Origin: Sphagnum compactum
Taxonomy: Eukaryota; Bryophyta; Sphagnopsida; Sphagnales
Assembly: GCA_965153455.1 (NCBI GenBank)
Contig: OZ234504.1
Coordinates: forward strand, 4,402,001-4,466,000
DNA length: 64,000 nt
Reading direction: 5' to 3'
The notes under the pieces were generated by a model that did no database searches, was not told where the DNA came from, and saw only the letters and a list, made by a program, of their open reading frames with translations. Shown here piece after piece: positions 35,030 to 47,349 of this stretch. The position numbers and the translations under genes are program-made. Positions within the stretch are counted from its first letter, which is position 1; each line of letters starts with the position of its first letter.

Positions 35030-36863
35030 AACACGAATAGTTTATGTGGTGTAATGTTTCATCATATTATGAAAGAAGTTTTCTTTTGGCACTCTTCTGA
35101 AAAATTTCAGTGGCAACTGTTGGAAGTTTAGTTTGTAAACCCATATTTGCTCATCTGAGTATTTAATAAAAGGATATGTCTCGCCACAGCAGGTGGATGT
35201 GTTGTGCATGTCAATCACATTGTTGTAGAGTGGTTTGCTATGTCACTCTTTTTTGGTTACAGTAGCTCACGCTTGAAAAAGATATGGACACACTCACAAT
35301 ACTGTAGTAGGTCAAGCTTGATAGATATGCGAAGAACAGAACATTAATTTTTTTCCAATTTCTGCATTGGCTGTCTGGATCAAATGTCAGTTCCCAGAGT
35401 GCAATCATCGTAACACCCACAAGCACCAACCACCTGGCTTGAGGACTTGCGAGGGCACTTGCTGTTTTGGTTGTACTTGTTTGGCGAGTAGAAACATCTG
35501 GAGAAACATATTGTGAATAGAAACGTAAACAGAAAGTATGCGCTACAGTCACTGGAGGGGAAACTTCCCCCACCCCACCCTCTTTGGAGCAAAGAAGCTT
35601 CAATTTTCCCTAAAAGAAACAAAGAAGATGCTGATGATCATTGCTTGTTTGTGGTCAGTCATTGCTAACCCTACTTTTGTACCATGACCTTACCGTGGCC
35701 TTCATAATAGTACAGGCTATGGCTAATATATATATATATATATCAGTGTTTGGTGGTTCTCTCTTTTTGCAAAGAAAGAACTAGTGGGTAAGGGTTGGGT
35801 GACCCTTAACTGGTGGTTCTCACAATCAAAGAATTGGTTTTTGATCCCTTGGTTTTCAGCAACAAAAGAACCTACCTGAATACCCTCTGTTCTTTCATGA
35901 AACTGGCCAATTCTTTGAAAGTTCTCAAAAACCCGGAATCCAAGGTTTATTATTCTATTATAAAAAATTTCCATAACTCTGAACTGGAGGTTCTTGGCTT
36001 CCAATTTTACCCATAACTAGATGGTATAATTAAATCACAGAACCACGAAACAATAACAGAACTATGTCTTGTGAGAATCTCAATGCTATGATTCGCTGTC
36101 TGGTGACAAGTTACAACCCATAACATTTGACCCCCCATTCATTAGCCACCTACTAATTAGCACAAGGTACCACCCAGGGTTCTGGTTGGGCCCAATGATT
36201 CCGTAACCCTTTGCTGCTTGGATGAACATTTCATAACAGCTCTCTACAAATATGAAAAGAGGGGTTTCTTGATTCCCAGGAGGTATGATTAATTCCCGGA
36301 ACCAGGGGCCTCACCTCTCCCGCGTTACCTAGTCCATAACAATAATAATAATGTAAGAGTATAATGTATATGTATAAATGTTCACAGTGAAAGTAACTAA
36401 AACCATAAAGTGGGGTCAAGCTGCCAAGATGGCCATAAGCTCCTGCAAATAAAAGCAAAATGCTTTCAGCACAAACAGCTTTGACTTTCTCTTAAACAAT
36501 CCATTGAGCAACTCATGGTGAATAATAATAGTAGTTTTGTAGTTGGCGTTTTTGGCCTGTGTGCCAAAAGTTCCATGTGAGTTATGAAGGAATGAATTGT
36601 TAATTTTGGAACACAGAAAAAGCATCAGCCTCTTCAAGAGGGCAGATCAGTCTGCAGTCTATATGTTCATAGTTTATATTTCATCACATCCAGACACAAT
36701 AACTTATTATTAGTCCATAACTTTTACATGGAGCACATACAGTGAAAAACATGCTCATCTAGGGCCGAGAAAAACCCTTCTGAGAGCATAGTGAGTGTTC
36801 TGTTTAATATGGACAAAGAAACTTTTCTGAACCTGAGTATTTCATATATTTGACGAGTGGCAA
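35030..36863. other. GC-richer stretch without a confirmed gene
   Basis: Base composition resembles 1-3,720 more than its AT-rich flanks. A minus-strand frame at 35,380-35,622 (80 codons) has a hydrophobic segment followed by cysteines spaced C-x3-C-x12-C-x12-C-x-C-x3-C, superficially like a small secreted peptide. The overlapping minus frame at 35,238-35,603 is longer but has no motif. An (AT)n run lies at 35,728-35,744. Without homologues I do not call a gene. Confidence 0.25.
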
Positions 36864-37169
36864 GTTGCAGCTTTTTTTTAAAGATGTCGTGGAGACATCC
36901 GAATACCCTACTCTTGAAAACACCAGAGTACATATGTGAATAAATTATAGACTTTGTAACCCTGTGAGTGTTGAGAGGCCGCTGGTTACCAGAAATAGCT
37001 GAGGAGTAGAAGAGTGGTTGCAGCTTTTGTGCATGTCTTGGACACATGCAAATTATCCTTCTCTTAGAACATGAGAGTACCTAGTACATTTGTGGATGAA
37101 TCACTTTTGGACTAGGTAAGTTCAAAGAGGCTGCTGGTTATCAGAAATAGTTGAGTCGTGGGTTATTTC
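36864..37169 (+). repeat. 153-bp tandem duplication, diverged
   Basis: GTTGCAGCTTTT starts both units (36,864 and 37,017). They share GGAGACATCC/GGACACATGC, CACCAGAGTACATA/ATGAGAGTACCTA and GAGGCCGCTGGTTACCAGAA/GAGGCTGCTGGTTATCAGAA in the same order. Confidence 0.7.
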
Positions 37170-37187
37170 TGGTAACCCATGGCCTCT
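37126..37187. repeat. Imperfect inverted repeat, 25-nt arms
   Basis: The left arm (37,126-37,150) begins AGAGGCTGCTGGTTATCAGA. The right arm (37,163-37,187), inverted, begins AGAGGCCATGGGTTACCAGA. About 19 of 25 positions pair across a 12-nt loop. The left arm is also part of the 153-bp tandem unit. Confidence 0.7.
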
Positions 37188-38859
37188 CCCTGGTTACCAA
37201 GCATGAATGATTGTTGTGAGAATCGAGGCGACCTGAACTGGTCAGTTGGACAACTTGTCAGTACCATTTTATGCGTTTCTGACTTCACAGCACATATTTA
37301 TCTATTGTTATTTTTTGTCATTAGTGGAAACATCTCAAATGGATACATGATGAATGTTATTTTCATTCATGAAGAGAGTTGTTAGTGTATTTTCATTCAA
37401 GAAGCAATATGGTTATGAAAAAATTGGGGCAATGGGAGCTAATAGTGGTACCTAGAGTTGTGAGTAGGTTGCTAATAAAATTGATCCTCACAACTTATTT
37501 GCTTATAAGTTGTGACCTAATAATCAATCAGATCTTCAAGATTCTCAGTTTATTTATCATCGAACATGTTGGATTTAGGCCATTGTGCCCAATAATGTAA
37601 CTCTGAGGAATTTGTGTGAGCTCATTAGAGCACTGGGCTCACTAAACTTTCCAAAGGGCCAATGAAACACACAGAATGATATGTGCCCATCACATTCCAT
37701 ATTGTAATGGTTTTCATGATTTGCATAATGGACATGTGAATTTTACACAATGGTTAGAGGTCAGTATTCCCCAGAAGACTTCTCCGTTGTGTCTTGTAAG
37801 GGGACTAAAAAGAGGCACCCAAGGCCACATGAAAACCATTATGCATCCATTCAATAAAAACGTGTTTTGACTCCATGAATCCTAAACACCAACTGACAAT
37901 AATAAAGAATTCAAAAGAATAATGATTAGGAGAAATCCACACATTATGTGACTCAAAATATATAACTGGACCAATGCTCTTTTGTCAAAGGCTCTTCTAG
38001 CATCAAGGGAATTATAGACAATAGAAGGTAATTCCTAAGTGAAGGCCTTATCCTTGCCTACTAAAGGCATGGCCCAACAAATTGAATGGGAAGCAAATAG
38101 GAATCAAAGACTTAAGACAAGGTGACAAGGGGAATTTTAGGTCACAAGCAACAAGGGGTTCTCTGGTAATCACCAATTAAAACACCTACCCTCTTTTGCA
38201 CATTTTTTTCCCTTGTACCTTACTCAACACATCTTATCCATGATTCGGACTTTGTGTGCTTTTTTCCCCAAACAAACAAACAAACAAATACAAGAAATGT
38301 GTTGGGAGTCTGGACACTTCCACCATTCCCAACTTCCATCATGCTCATGGTTGGGGGAGTTGTCGATGGTCATCGAGGGCAATGTCCTTGTGCCATTATT
38401 GCCTTCTACTGCAATGGGTTCTTGGCAACTTCTGGTCTAGGAGTTCAACGCATGACAGACAGTTGGCTCCCAAATGCCCTGTAGTCAATTGGATTTTCAG
38501 CTGCATTTTGTCCTTTTTTTACTTGCGTCATTTGCCTCCTGTTCAGTTGCCTGTCTCGGAACTCTTCCCAGTTTCTAATAAGTTGATGTGGGGACAAGAT
38601 GATTACCACAAAAGTTCCATACCCAACCATCTCAATATCTTTCATTTTTGTCTTCTGTCAGGTGCAACAGATGTAGCTTGAGTCATGTCTCTTATCCTAT
38701 CACATTCTCATATAATATACACTTGCAGCAGCTTCACCTTTAAGTGACCTTGTAGTTAGGCCTTTAAGACTGTTTCTCACATTCAAAAAGGCTTACTTAC
38801 TGTTTTCCAAGCCTCTCTGTAACCATGAAAATTGAATGAGAGACTATTTAAACAAGGGG
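37188..38859. other. Intergenic DNA, no gene
   Basis: Three overlapping plus-strand frames at 38,213-38,681 (up to 141 codons) have no coherent motif. A short (AAAC)n run lies near 38,271-38,286. Confidence 0.4.
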
Positions 38860-39150
38860 GTGTGTCCTTGCCATTTACATTAAGAAGTATCGTAAGGCAA
38901 AAGAAGAATTATGGAAACTCAAATATTTCACCATGCAGACATATAATCTTCAAAAAAATTTCTCTAAAAGAAACCAAAATCCTTCAAGATATTATAACTC
39001 GCTAATCTCAAGTTCCAACACCAGCCAAAATATCATCTTTCAATAATCCTCATATAAAAATAGACCTATTACCTAGGGGCCAAAATCCATTAAGCTACTA
39101 TACTCTATAATGAATCTAAACACAATATCCTTGCCTTGGTAGGCAAAGCC
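38860..39150 (+). repeat. Dispersed repeat R3, copy 2
   Basis: This is the same orientation as 19,173-19,492 and very similar, with small deletions. It lacks the TATAAAAA string found in the copy next to CCD8. No terminal repeats are evident, so the element class is unknown. Confidence 0.8.
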
Positions 39151-39479
39151 AATAAAATCATTAAAACTATGTGGGCAATTAAGAGTAGTTATTGTTTTGT
39201 GTAATGTCTTTTGCAAGTTGTTAAACAAAGAAAATACTTTTGAAATTTTTGAAATTTTGTGCTCTTGGTAGTCATTGGATTATTGAGATAGTAAGTTTTA
39301 GAATGTTTTTAAGCTCAATTTGAGGATGGTGACTCCTTGACAAGGTCTTGGAAGCTCATCGAGATTATAAATATCAACCTAACATGATGGTCAGCACTAT
39401 TTCTATCGAAATCATTTCAGTAGTCTTTCAAAGTGGTTAACATTGCCCTTTGACAACATATTTAAACCTTCAATTCAAT

Positions 39480-41285
39480 AGCTTAAAATTTATTTTTTTG
39501 GTAGGCTCATTTTCATTGTATTTTGCTCAAGCCTTTCGACATGGGGATCTCATAGTTATTTCATTGGAATCAGATACATGATAGGGGACCCATCGGGAGG
39601 AAAGTTGTTTGATCCAACTCACTTTCGCACTTTTTGCCATACAATAGTAGCCCACCTTACTTGTGTTTTCCCTTCATTGACAAATGATACACATATAGTA
39701 GGTCTTGCATCAGGTGTGGTTCTTGTTTTTCTACAATTGGAACAAGAGTTTTCAACATTAGAGCTTTCAATGCAACCATCAAAGTGTGTAGCTTGGTCTT
39801 CATAAGGGTTAGACCACTTTATATCACTTCCATACTCCTAACTGGTGTTTTTGTATTTTGGGCGCATCGGTGGGATCCAAATCATTCATTGAATCATTTG
39901 TGACTGAGGCTTTTCATGAGGATCTTGGGATGATATGTTTGTAGATATTCAGGTGGTTTTTGTGATGTTCTCATTGTGTTATGCCCAGCTCCTTAATTAC
40001 TTTCTTCATATAATGTTTTCATCTCTAAGTATTTTGCAACATTACACTAAGTTTGATACTCGTACCATAGCTACATTGGAGAAGGTACTTGGTGCGAAAT
40101 CTTTTAGTGGTTCTATTGGTCATTTAGCTCATCATCAGGCCACTCTTCCTATTTCTTCAAACAAGTTTGGCCTCATTTTCATAGTTTAAATTATTACCCC
40201 CGCATTCTTGGGATGTTGGGCATTAATCATTCTTGCACTTATCATTCATTTCTAGTAGGATGATCACCCTATTCTTTTGGATGTAATAGCACATGTTGAG
40301 ATTGGCACTTTCCCATTCCAGATGGCATTACGAATTACACAGGACATGTTACCTTAAGTTGTCCACTCTGAGGTCCCACCCTTTGAAAGCTTAGTGGTTT
40401 AATCTTATCCCTAGTTATAGGTTTCTTTGGCGGATCGCCTACATGAACAAGAGTTTGTTTCACTTATAGTAAATGCTCCTTCAAATATCATGCGAGCACG
40501 TCTCCACTCATGTGCGGGTCCAAGGGCAGGCGCTTAGTTATTAATTCATCCTACCACACCTACATTTCATTTATCCTCAATCCACTTCCTTACAACACTA
40601 TGTACTCGTCTTGGATTGCCACATCCAATGATTGCGCGTTTTTCACGATGTTGGTGTGATCATACCATTGACGATTTAAGTACCCATTTGTTTCAATGCC
40701 GTTATGGGAATGAGCATACAACAACCCACCATACATTTTGAGATACTATCACAACTATTGTTTTAAAGAGTGGAGCACATGTTTAGAAAGAGGTATCCCA
40801 CCTTTTCCTTCGCCACACACGATGACGAGTGGATATCCTTATCACCAAAAATGACTTCCAAACCTTGATGGATGTCGTCATCACTAACCCAACTTCCATA
40901 AATATGGTGCAACAAGCATTGACGATGATAGTACATGTAGCGATGATGGATGCTCAGGAAAATACACGACGATATGTTGAACGGACACTAGTGATGACTT
41001 CATTCCTTTTGCTATTGAAACATATGGGTGTCTTCATTCTCATTTTGATTCATTTTTTACCACTTGTGCACAAACCACTATTGTGCGTCATTAGCGATCT
41101 TCTTTAGTCCCCTTGATGTTTGTTTCTTACTATCCACAACAAATGTCCATAGCCTTATAGCATGCACAAACCATAGTGAATCTTCAGCAGGCTATTACAC
41201 TTGGTTAGGGTTCCTCATCTCTTCCACACATCATAATTAATGCACTTCTGTCACTAGCCGATTTGTGGCAGAGGATAATTTTTTC
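39480..41285 (+). pseudogene. Non-LTR retrotransposon reverse transcriptase pseudogene, probable RLE type
   Basis: The reading starts near 39,578 with GDPSGGKLF, the QGDPLG-type block of non-LTR reverse transcriptases, then FPSLTNDTHIVG at the catalytic site, where an Asp-Asp pair is expected but Asn-Asp is read. QPSKCVAW follows. A short stretch (about 39,868-39,930) reads in another frame (VGSKSFIESF). The main frame then returns through FDTRTIATLEKVLG, LAHHQATLPIS, RARLHSCAGPRAGA (40,490-40,540) and LGLPHPMIARFSRC. The C-terminus has Cys-Trp-Cys-x9-His-x3-Cys, then RVDILIT with an Asp twelve residues on (LMDVVI). This resembles the zinc knuckle and PD-x(12-14)-D nuclease site of restriction-like-endonuclease elements (R2, NeSL, Utopia groups). 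Weak similarity continues to LADLWQR at about 41,275. Many in-frame stops make it inactive. Confidence 0.75.
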
Positions 41286-43388
41286 GTCTTAAGTCTTCTT
41301 TGTTATTGTTGATTATCATTTTGTAGCCAAGAATCTTCTTTGCATAAGGTTTTTATCTTATATTTGTTGATTATTTGCTTTGTTTTTTCTTTGGGTTATG
41401 TCTGCTTGTGTTCTCATTTGCCTTATACTTTTGCTGGATGGGTTCCCATCCTTGATTTTTATTTATAATGTTTTTTTTTTTTTTTCTTGTATTACTTATA
41501 CACTTTAACAAGAGATTTATTTTTACATTATTGATAATAGGAAATTCCTGTGTTTTCTTTATTACATTGGAATGAATTTTTTTATTAGAAATGAGCTTTG
41601 AATTGTGTTTCATTTGAACTTAAATTTTTATTTGAAAAAAGTTCAATAACAATAAAGGAATCAATCTTTTAGACTTATTAGATTTGTGAATATTTTTCAC
41701 CACTTATCGAACCATTCAATTGAAACCCCTTTGTTTATAAACTGCAAACCCCATATTTAGAGATTTGAAATTTTGATTAGTCTAGATTATTTTCAATATC
41801 CATTTCCAAAGTTTTATTTGATTTGTGACCTCATAATCATTCAATATCCTACCCATTTGGCAACATATCAATTCTCTAAAATGATATCTTATTAACATTC
41901 ACATCCCATTATGATATTTTTTGAGTGGCCTTACCACAAGCATCATATCATGTGCACGTATATATACACCTGTGTTGGGCAGTTCTCATTTTTTGAGAAC
42001 CATTAGTTCCAATTATTATGGGTGTTATATGAGAATTGCCTCGATTTTTATTATTATTTAATAACAAGGGGTCAGAAAACTAACTTGAGTATTAAAAGTT
42101 TACCAATTTTCAAAGGCAACGGTTTTCACAAACCCAATAACAATTGGTTTTCTTAATCAATTCTCACAACTCGAATATCAAAAATATAAATAAGGAAAAA
42201 AAATACACTTTTAATTGGGGAAAATGAAAAAGTTTAAATAAATCTTTAAAATTATTTTTTTAATAATGCAAATGTTTATATATTCACAACTTCATTTCTT
42301 TCAAAAACTTTCTAGCTATTTTTCCAATTTTGTATCTATCCCAATGAATTCTATCAAGTTAGAAGAGGATTTACAACCAACTCTAGGGTCATTGGGCTAA
42401 TTTATGTTCACAAAAATTAATGATTATATATATTATCTTACTTTAAATGACATCTTCTTAAATTAATAAGTATATCAGGTAAAAACAAATCCTTTCAATT
42501 TCAATTTGTGAACTTACAATCCCTAAAATTTGTTTAATACTTAAGAAATCTGAATGTGGGAAACATAACTTCATGTTTCTCTCACCATTGAAGAGGGCAA
42601 GTAATCTCATTAACATCCATTTGATAACATTTGAAAATTAAGAACTTTATTTTGAAAATATCTTTTGATGGCTCACTTGTTGTTGATGCCATTTCAAAAA
42701 TATCCAAACTACAATTTGCATTCATTATTTGCTCAACAAATTCATTTTCAATCCAACCATTGGATGCAAATGATGATAGGATTCCAAGAACATAGGATAT
42801 AAAGATCTTTCATTATGTTCCTCAACAATGGTTACTCATTGTTTGCAACCAATAAAAGAGGACATTAAACAAAGGCTTTTAAACCTTGGATCCAATATCA
42901 AAGATAACATATTATTGGGTTTTTTTTTCATTTTTTTTAAGAATGAAAAAAAAAATCTAACACAATACAAACCTTTTTTCTGATGTTGGAAGCCAAACAA
43001 ATCAACTCAAGAGCCACATGAGAATCCTCTTCAATTAGGGTTTAAAAAGAAGGTGCATTTTTAAGTTTTTCTTTTAATTTCAAACTAATCGATATGGCAA
43101 AGTTAAATGCATCATTTAACAACCAGTGACCCCTAGATTGATTTAAAACATAGGTAGTCACAGTTGAGGAAAAATTATTAACAATAATTTGGCAAATGTG
43201 TTAAATCAAAAGAAGTGGCACTTGAATAGTCATCCTCATTGAACTTTGTTTTTTGTAACTGTTAGGTGCAAATTTAGCACGCCCTCAACACCTTTAACTT
43301 GGCCACTCTCCGTTACCCCCTTGGAGATTATCAAAGTGGGGAGTCATAAATTTTTGTTATTTATTTATTTATTATTTCTTATCATGTC
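41286..43388. other. AT-rich intergenic DNA
   Basis: No gene is seen. Poly-T (about 41,470-41,486) and other A/T runs occur. The part next to 41,285 may be the 3' tail of the retrotransposon. Confidence 0.4.
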
Positions 43389-43570
43389 TACTACGGACAA
43401 TTATTCTACTCCTTCTAACCATTCCTTCTCTATTTGTTCCCCCTTGTCCGTTACCTAAAGTTATCCTACTTCTTCTTTTAACCATACTTTTTTTCACATT
43501 TTCCCTTATCTGCTACAGATAATTATCCTACTTTTTTACCACTCCTTTTTTCTTGCCCTTAACCAGCTAC
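43389..43570 (+). repeat. About 61-bp pyrimidine-rich tandem repeat, three units
   Basis: TTATTCTACT at 43,401 and TTATCCTACT at 43,461 and 43,523 mark the units. Each ends in CCCTTGTCCGTTAC, CCCTTATCTGCTAC or CCCTTAACCAGCTAC. The surrounding 43,250-44,600 is unusually CT-rich on the plus strand, with no recognisable gene on either strand. Confidence 0.65.
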
Positions 43571-45003
43571 AACCCTAAACCAAGTTTGCCTCATGCAAGC
43601 ATCTTTAGACCAAAAACATAACAAATTTTTACCAACGAAACAAATGCCACACCTCTAAGAAGTGGTTATAACCTATAATTTTGGTTCAATCCTCAAATCT
43701 TCCACTTCTTCCTCCTTACTAAACCTTAACACCGTCTTTACACTACTTTCATTCATTACACACTTCTTCTTAACTACCTATATCTCCAAAGCTTTCTACC
43801 ACATCCCCCAAATAATCTTCTTTTCTACTTTCCTTTGTTGGACAACTTGAGTTTTAACTCTTCTTGTTTTTGTTGCACAAGAGGGCAGAACCTTACTTTT
43901 GATTTTAGGTCTCACACCCCACAAACTCCAACATCCTCCCCTTTTATATTCCTAGCCCCCTTATTCTAGCAAGTTTAAGTACCTTTGCTTGACCTCCACC
44001 AGTCGCCTCCCATTCACCATGCTCATGAGTTCATCTCCTTGTGCTACCACAACCGCCACTACTGAAGATCTTGCCTCCATTCTCCAACAAATGTTGACTT
44101 GACCACTCCTTGAGAAGTTGGTTGGTTCATGATGTTGTGGTCTCCCACCTTCATGTTCCTTGCCTCCTCATGATTGCTAAGATTTTTTGCTTCAAGCATC
44201 ATCACTCCTTCCTTCTCACAATTTCCCTCTCACACTCCACTCATCACTCAAAAAGAAGAAAAAGAAGTCAACACTAATTCCTTGTTTCTCAGCTCCTTGG
44301 AGGTGCCACTAGTGATGTTCTACCCTGATCCTAATTGCTTAGAAACTTCTAGGAAGCCTCCCTCCCCCTACCCGTACCTTTTTATCCAGCGAGGTTAACT
44401 ACAAGGACAAGAAATCCAACCTTGTCTTCATGCGGCCAACCTACCTTCCCTTTTTCTTAACCAGGCCACCCCTTCAAGCTCTACTAGGATAAGGGCATAC
44501 CTCTTAACGTAATCCCTTAGACTCAAACTTAACCCCCAAAATTTTCTTATCCGTCCTAACCTTCCCCATCAAAACTAGGTTAGGCTAATTTGAGCCCAAC
44601 AATAATAGAGCATGATAACATCTTTGAATTGTAAAGCTTCCTAGGAAAGAATGAACTTGTTAGCAAATTTACAAAATCAAAACAAATGTTAGAATTTTTT
44701 CATTTTATAAGTTTACAAAAAAAATTGAAATGAAATGCTTCCTAAAAAATTACAATTGAAATAATGTATTACCTTATTTTTACTAAATTATTTAGTTTTT
44801 TTTGTAAAGGTTTGAGTCAACTCAAGTTTTGTTTCACTTTTGTCTACCTTTCCCTGACTTCTTAGGCCAAGTTATACATTTGTGCAATTTTGATAGATAC
44901 ATACTTCAATCCCTTGCAAACTTTTTCAACTTACCTAATTCAAAATGTGGTTCAACCCCCAGGGGGACACTTGGTGTAAAATTTGGGATCTACATGTGTC
45001 AAA
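43571..45003. other. CT-rich then AT-rich intergenic DNA
   Basis: The strong pyrimidine bias persists to about 44,600. Open frames at 43,662-43,850 and 44,174-44,398 are products of that bias and have no family motif. Confidence 0.4.
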
Positions 45004-45072
45004 TGACCATTTTTAAGGGGGGTATTAGATAATTGTCTGACCATTTTACAGGGGGCATTAGATAATTTTATC
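45004..45072 (+). repeat. 34-bp tandem duplication
   Basis: TGACCATTTTTAAGGGGGGT at 45,004 is repeated as TGACCATTTTACAGGGGGCA at 45,038, each followed by ATTAGATAATT. Confidence 0.8.
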
Positions 45073-45296
45073 ACCCTATTATTATTTAATTTTCTAATAT
45101 CTACATCTTAAAGGCACCTTATGTTAATTTTAATCCATTATTTCATTTTATTACATACCTTATATTATACTTAAATTGATTATTTGAATAAAATGTACCC
45201 TATTTTTTAACTAATTAACTTATAATTTTACCCAACAACCAATATATTACACCTTATTTTTTATTCAAATATTTTTATTTAGTTTTTACTAGTGTC

Positions 45297-45319
45297 CCCC
45301 TCCCCCCCCGCCCCCACCC
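45297..45319 (+). repeat. Poly-C run
   Basis: A cytosine-rich run broken by single T, G and A bases. The G-rich complement could fold as a quadruplex. Confidence 0.85.
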
Positions 45320-45969
45320 CAGGGTTTAACCTCACCTTTTTATTTTTGTTCAATGGAACTTTGAAGCTTAAGAGAACACTTTAATTCAAGCTAGTTTTCA
45401 ATTTTTTTATTCAACCACATAATGAAAGCAATTTAAAAGGTTTTTGTTCAAGGTTCATTTTTCTTTGGTGTCCTATGCTTGTGAATGATGTGGGATGTTA
45501 GATCAAATGAACTAAAAGTGCAAGGATGAATCATGGATGAATGGATGACCACTAAAATTGACTAAACAAGTGAAATGATTTATTTATGAACAAAAAACAT
45601 GACCTTTAGCATTCCATGTTTTTGACGACGATATTAATTTTTTTGGATCAATTTAACACCACTGATTGGATGATTGGATGCATGAATTATGCCCAAGTTA
45701 CATGACATGTATTTTAATGAACACTAAATGACCCATTGATGAATCTTTTCTTAGTTGAAATGAAACAAAGATGGATTTTTTAACATGATTGTTCAATGAG
45801 GACCATTTGATTCCAATGGGGAATTGATTTCCACATTTTTCATGACTAAAATGGAGATTCCATTTTTTGGTTTACACCTTTCAATTGCCATTTGGCATTG
45901 GATATGGCTTTTGATGCCCATTGATTAATGGAAAAAAAACTTAGCTACAGTGTAATAGTGCAAATTACT
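45320..45969. other. AT-rich DNA before the 30-bp array
   Basis: No gene is seen. From about 45,780 words such as GCCATTTGGCATTGGAT begin to resemble the array that follows, so its true left edge may be earlier than drawn. Confidence 0.4.
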
Positions 45970-47110
45970 TTTGGCTACAATCCAAAATTCAAGATCATTT
46001 GCAATCCCTATCTTATGGCAATATTTGTTGGTCATTTTTAGTTACCATCCTATGATGGAGGTGATTTTCAATTACCACATAAATCATATATCATTTTTTA
46101 TCACCATCCAACAATGGCAATCAACTTTTGTTACCATAAGAAAACAAAGTTCACTTCCAATTGCCATTGAACAATAAAAGCATTTTCCATTATTGTTTTT
46201 GGTCACCAACAAATAATGGAAATTGTATTCTATCACCATCAAATGGCAAATATCATTTTTAGTGCTCATTCAATGATGCAACCCACTTTAGTTACCATCC
46301 AATGTTGAGGACCATTCTTAATTGCCATCCTATGGTGGAGATCATTTTTGTCAACATTGAATGAACGAATATAATTCAATATCAAATGGTCAAGATTATT
46401 TCAAACACCATCAAATGGTAGAAAACATCTTTGGTCACTTTCAAATGGTAAAAAACATCTTTAGTCACCTTCAAATGGTTAAGATCACTTTTGGTTCTTA
46501 TCAAATGGTGTAGATCATTATTAGTCACGAATGAATGGTGGAAACATTTTTTCTCATCATCCATTAAATGACAAGGCAATGGGAAGATCATATTAAATTG
46601 CCATTTCATAAAAGAGGTGATCATCAATTTTCAACCACATCCAACAATGTAAATGAGTTTGATCAAAATCAAATGATGTTGATCAATTATGGTTACCATT
46701 TAATGGTGAAGACAAATTTTGGATTGCCATAAAACAATGGAAATCTACTTCGTAATGGAGATGATTTCATATCATCATAAAATGGCAAAGATCGTTTTTC
46801 ATCATTATCCAACAATGAGAAAGAATTTCAATTGCCATCAAATGGTGTTGATTATATTTTATCGCCATCAAAAAGTGGAAATCACTTTTAATCAACATCT
46901 ACGGTGGTGATCATTTTCAATTTTTAGTTTCCATCAACAAAGGGGACAATTTGTTTGCCATCCAACTTGACAAATGTCATTTTCGGTCCCTAATATGATA
47001 GTGGAGACAATTTTTGGTTGATGTCTCACAAAGGAGATTGCTTATGATCACCATCCAACAATAAAAATTGTTTTTAGTTATCATCCCCAGAGAGGTCACT
47101 TTCATTTTAT
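45970..47110 (+). repeat. 30-bp minisatellite with a palindromic core
   Basis: About 35 diverged units of 30 (occasionally 29-31) bp. A typical unit reads TTACCATCCAATGATGG, then AGATCATTTTT. Clear runs occur at 46,040-46,340 and 46,390-46,560. Most units hold an inverted repeat (ACCATCAAATGGT type) and a T-tract. Because 30 is a multiple of three, frames on both strands stay open and give decapeptide repeats, for example NHLKVTKDVF then YHLKVTKDVF on the minus strand at 46,382-46,627. These are by-products of the period. No spacer structure is present, so it is not a CRISPR. Confidence 0.85.
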
Positions 47111-47349
47111 TACAAATGATGCAAAACAATATAAATATAAGGTGCAACTTATTGGGGAAAAAAGTTATAATTTATTTAAATGTAAATAAGATGGCGATAA
47201 TTCATTTTGAGAATATACTTAAAATATACTTAGAATATGATAAAAACATGCCATTATTTCATAGCATATTAAAAAATATCTTTTCCCCTAATATGCTTCC
47301 TAAAACATATAAGGAGTGACCTCCCCATGATATCATCAAACGGTGTTGA

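Noticed and set aside
38213-38681. Three overlapping frames up to 141 codons.
   Set aside because: None shows a motif; they disagree in frame over the same bases and no splice structure favours one.
43250-44600. A coding region in the CT-rich stretch.
   Set aside because: Readings on both strands are fragmentary, and the amino-acid bias follows the pyrimidine bias.
45971-46910. Open frames within the 30-bp array as repeat proteins.
   Set aside because: They exist on both strands because the period is a multiple of three; there is no start context, and composition follows the repeat.
45970-47110. CRISPR-like array.
   Set aside because: Units follow one another directly without unique spacers, and the setting is a plant nuclear genome. 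It is a minisatellite.
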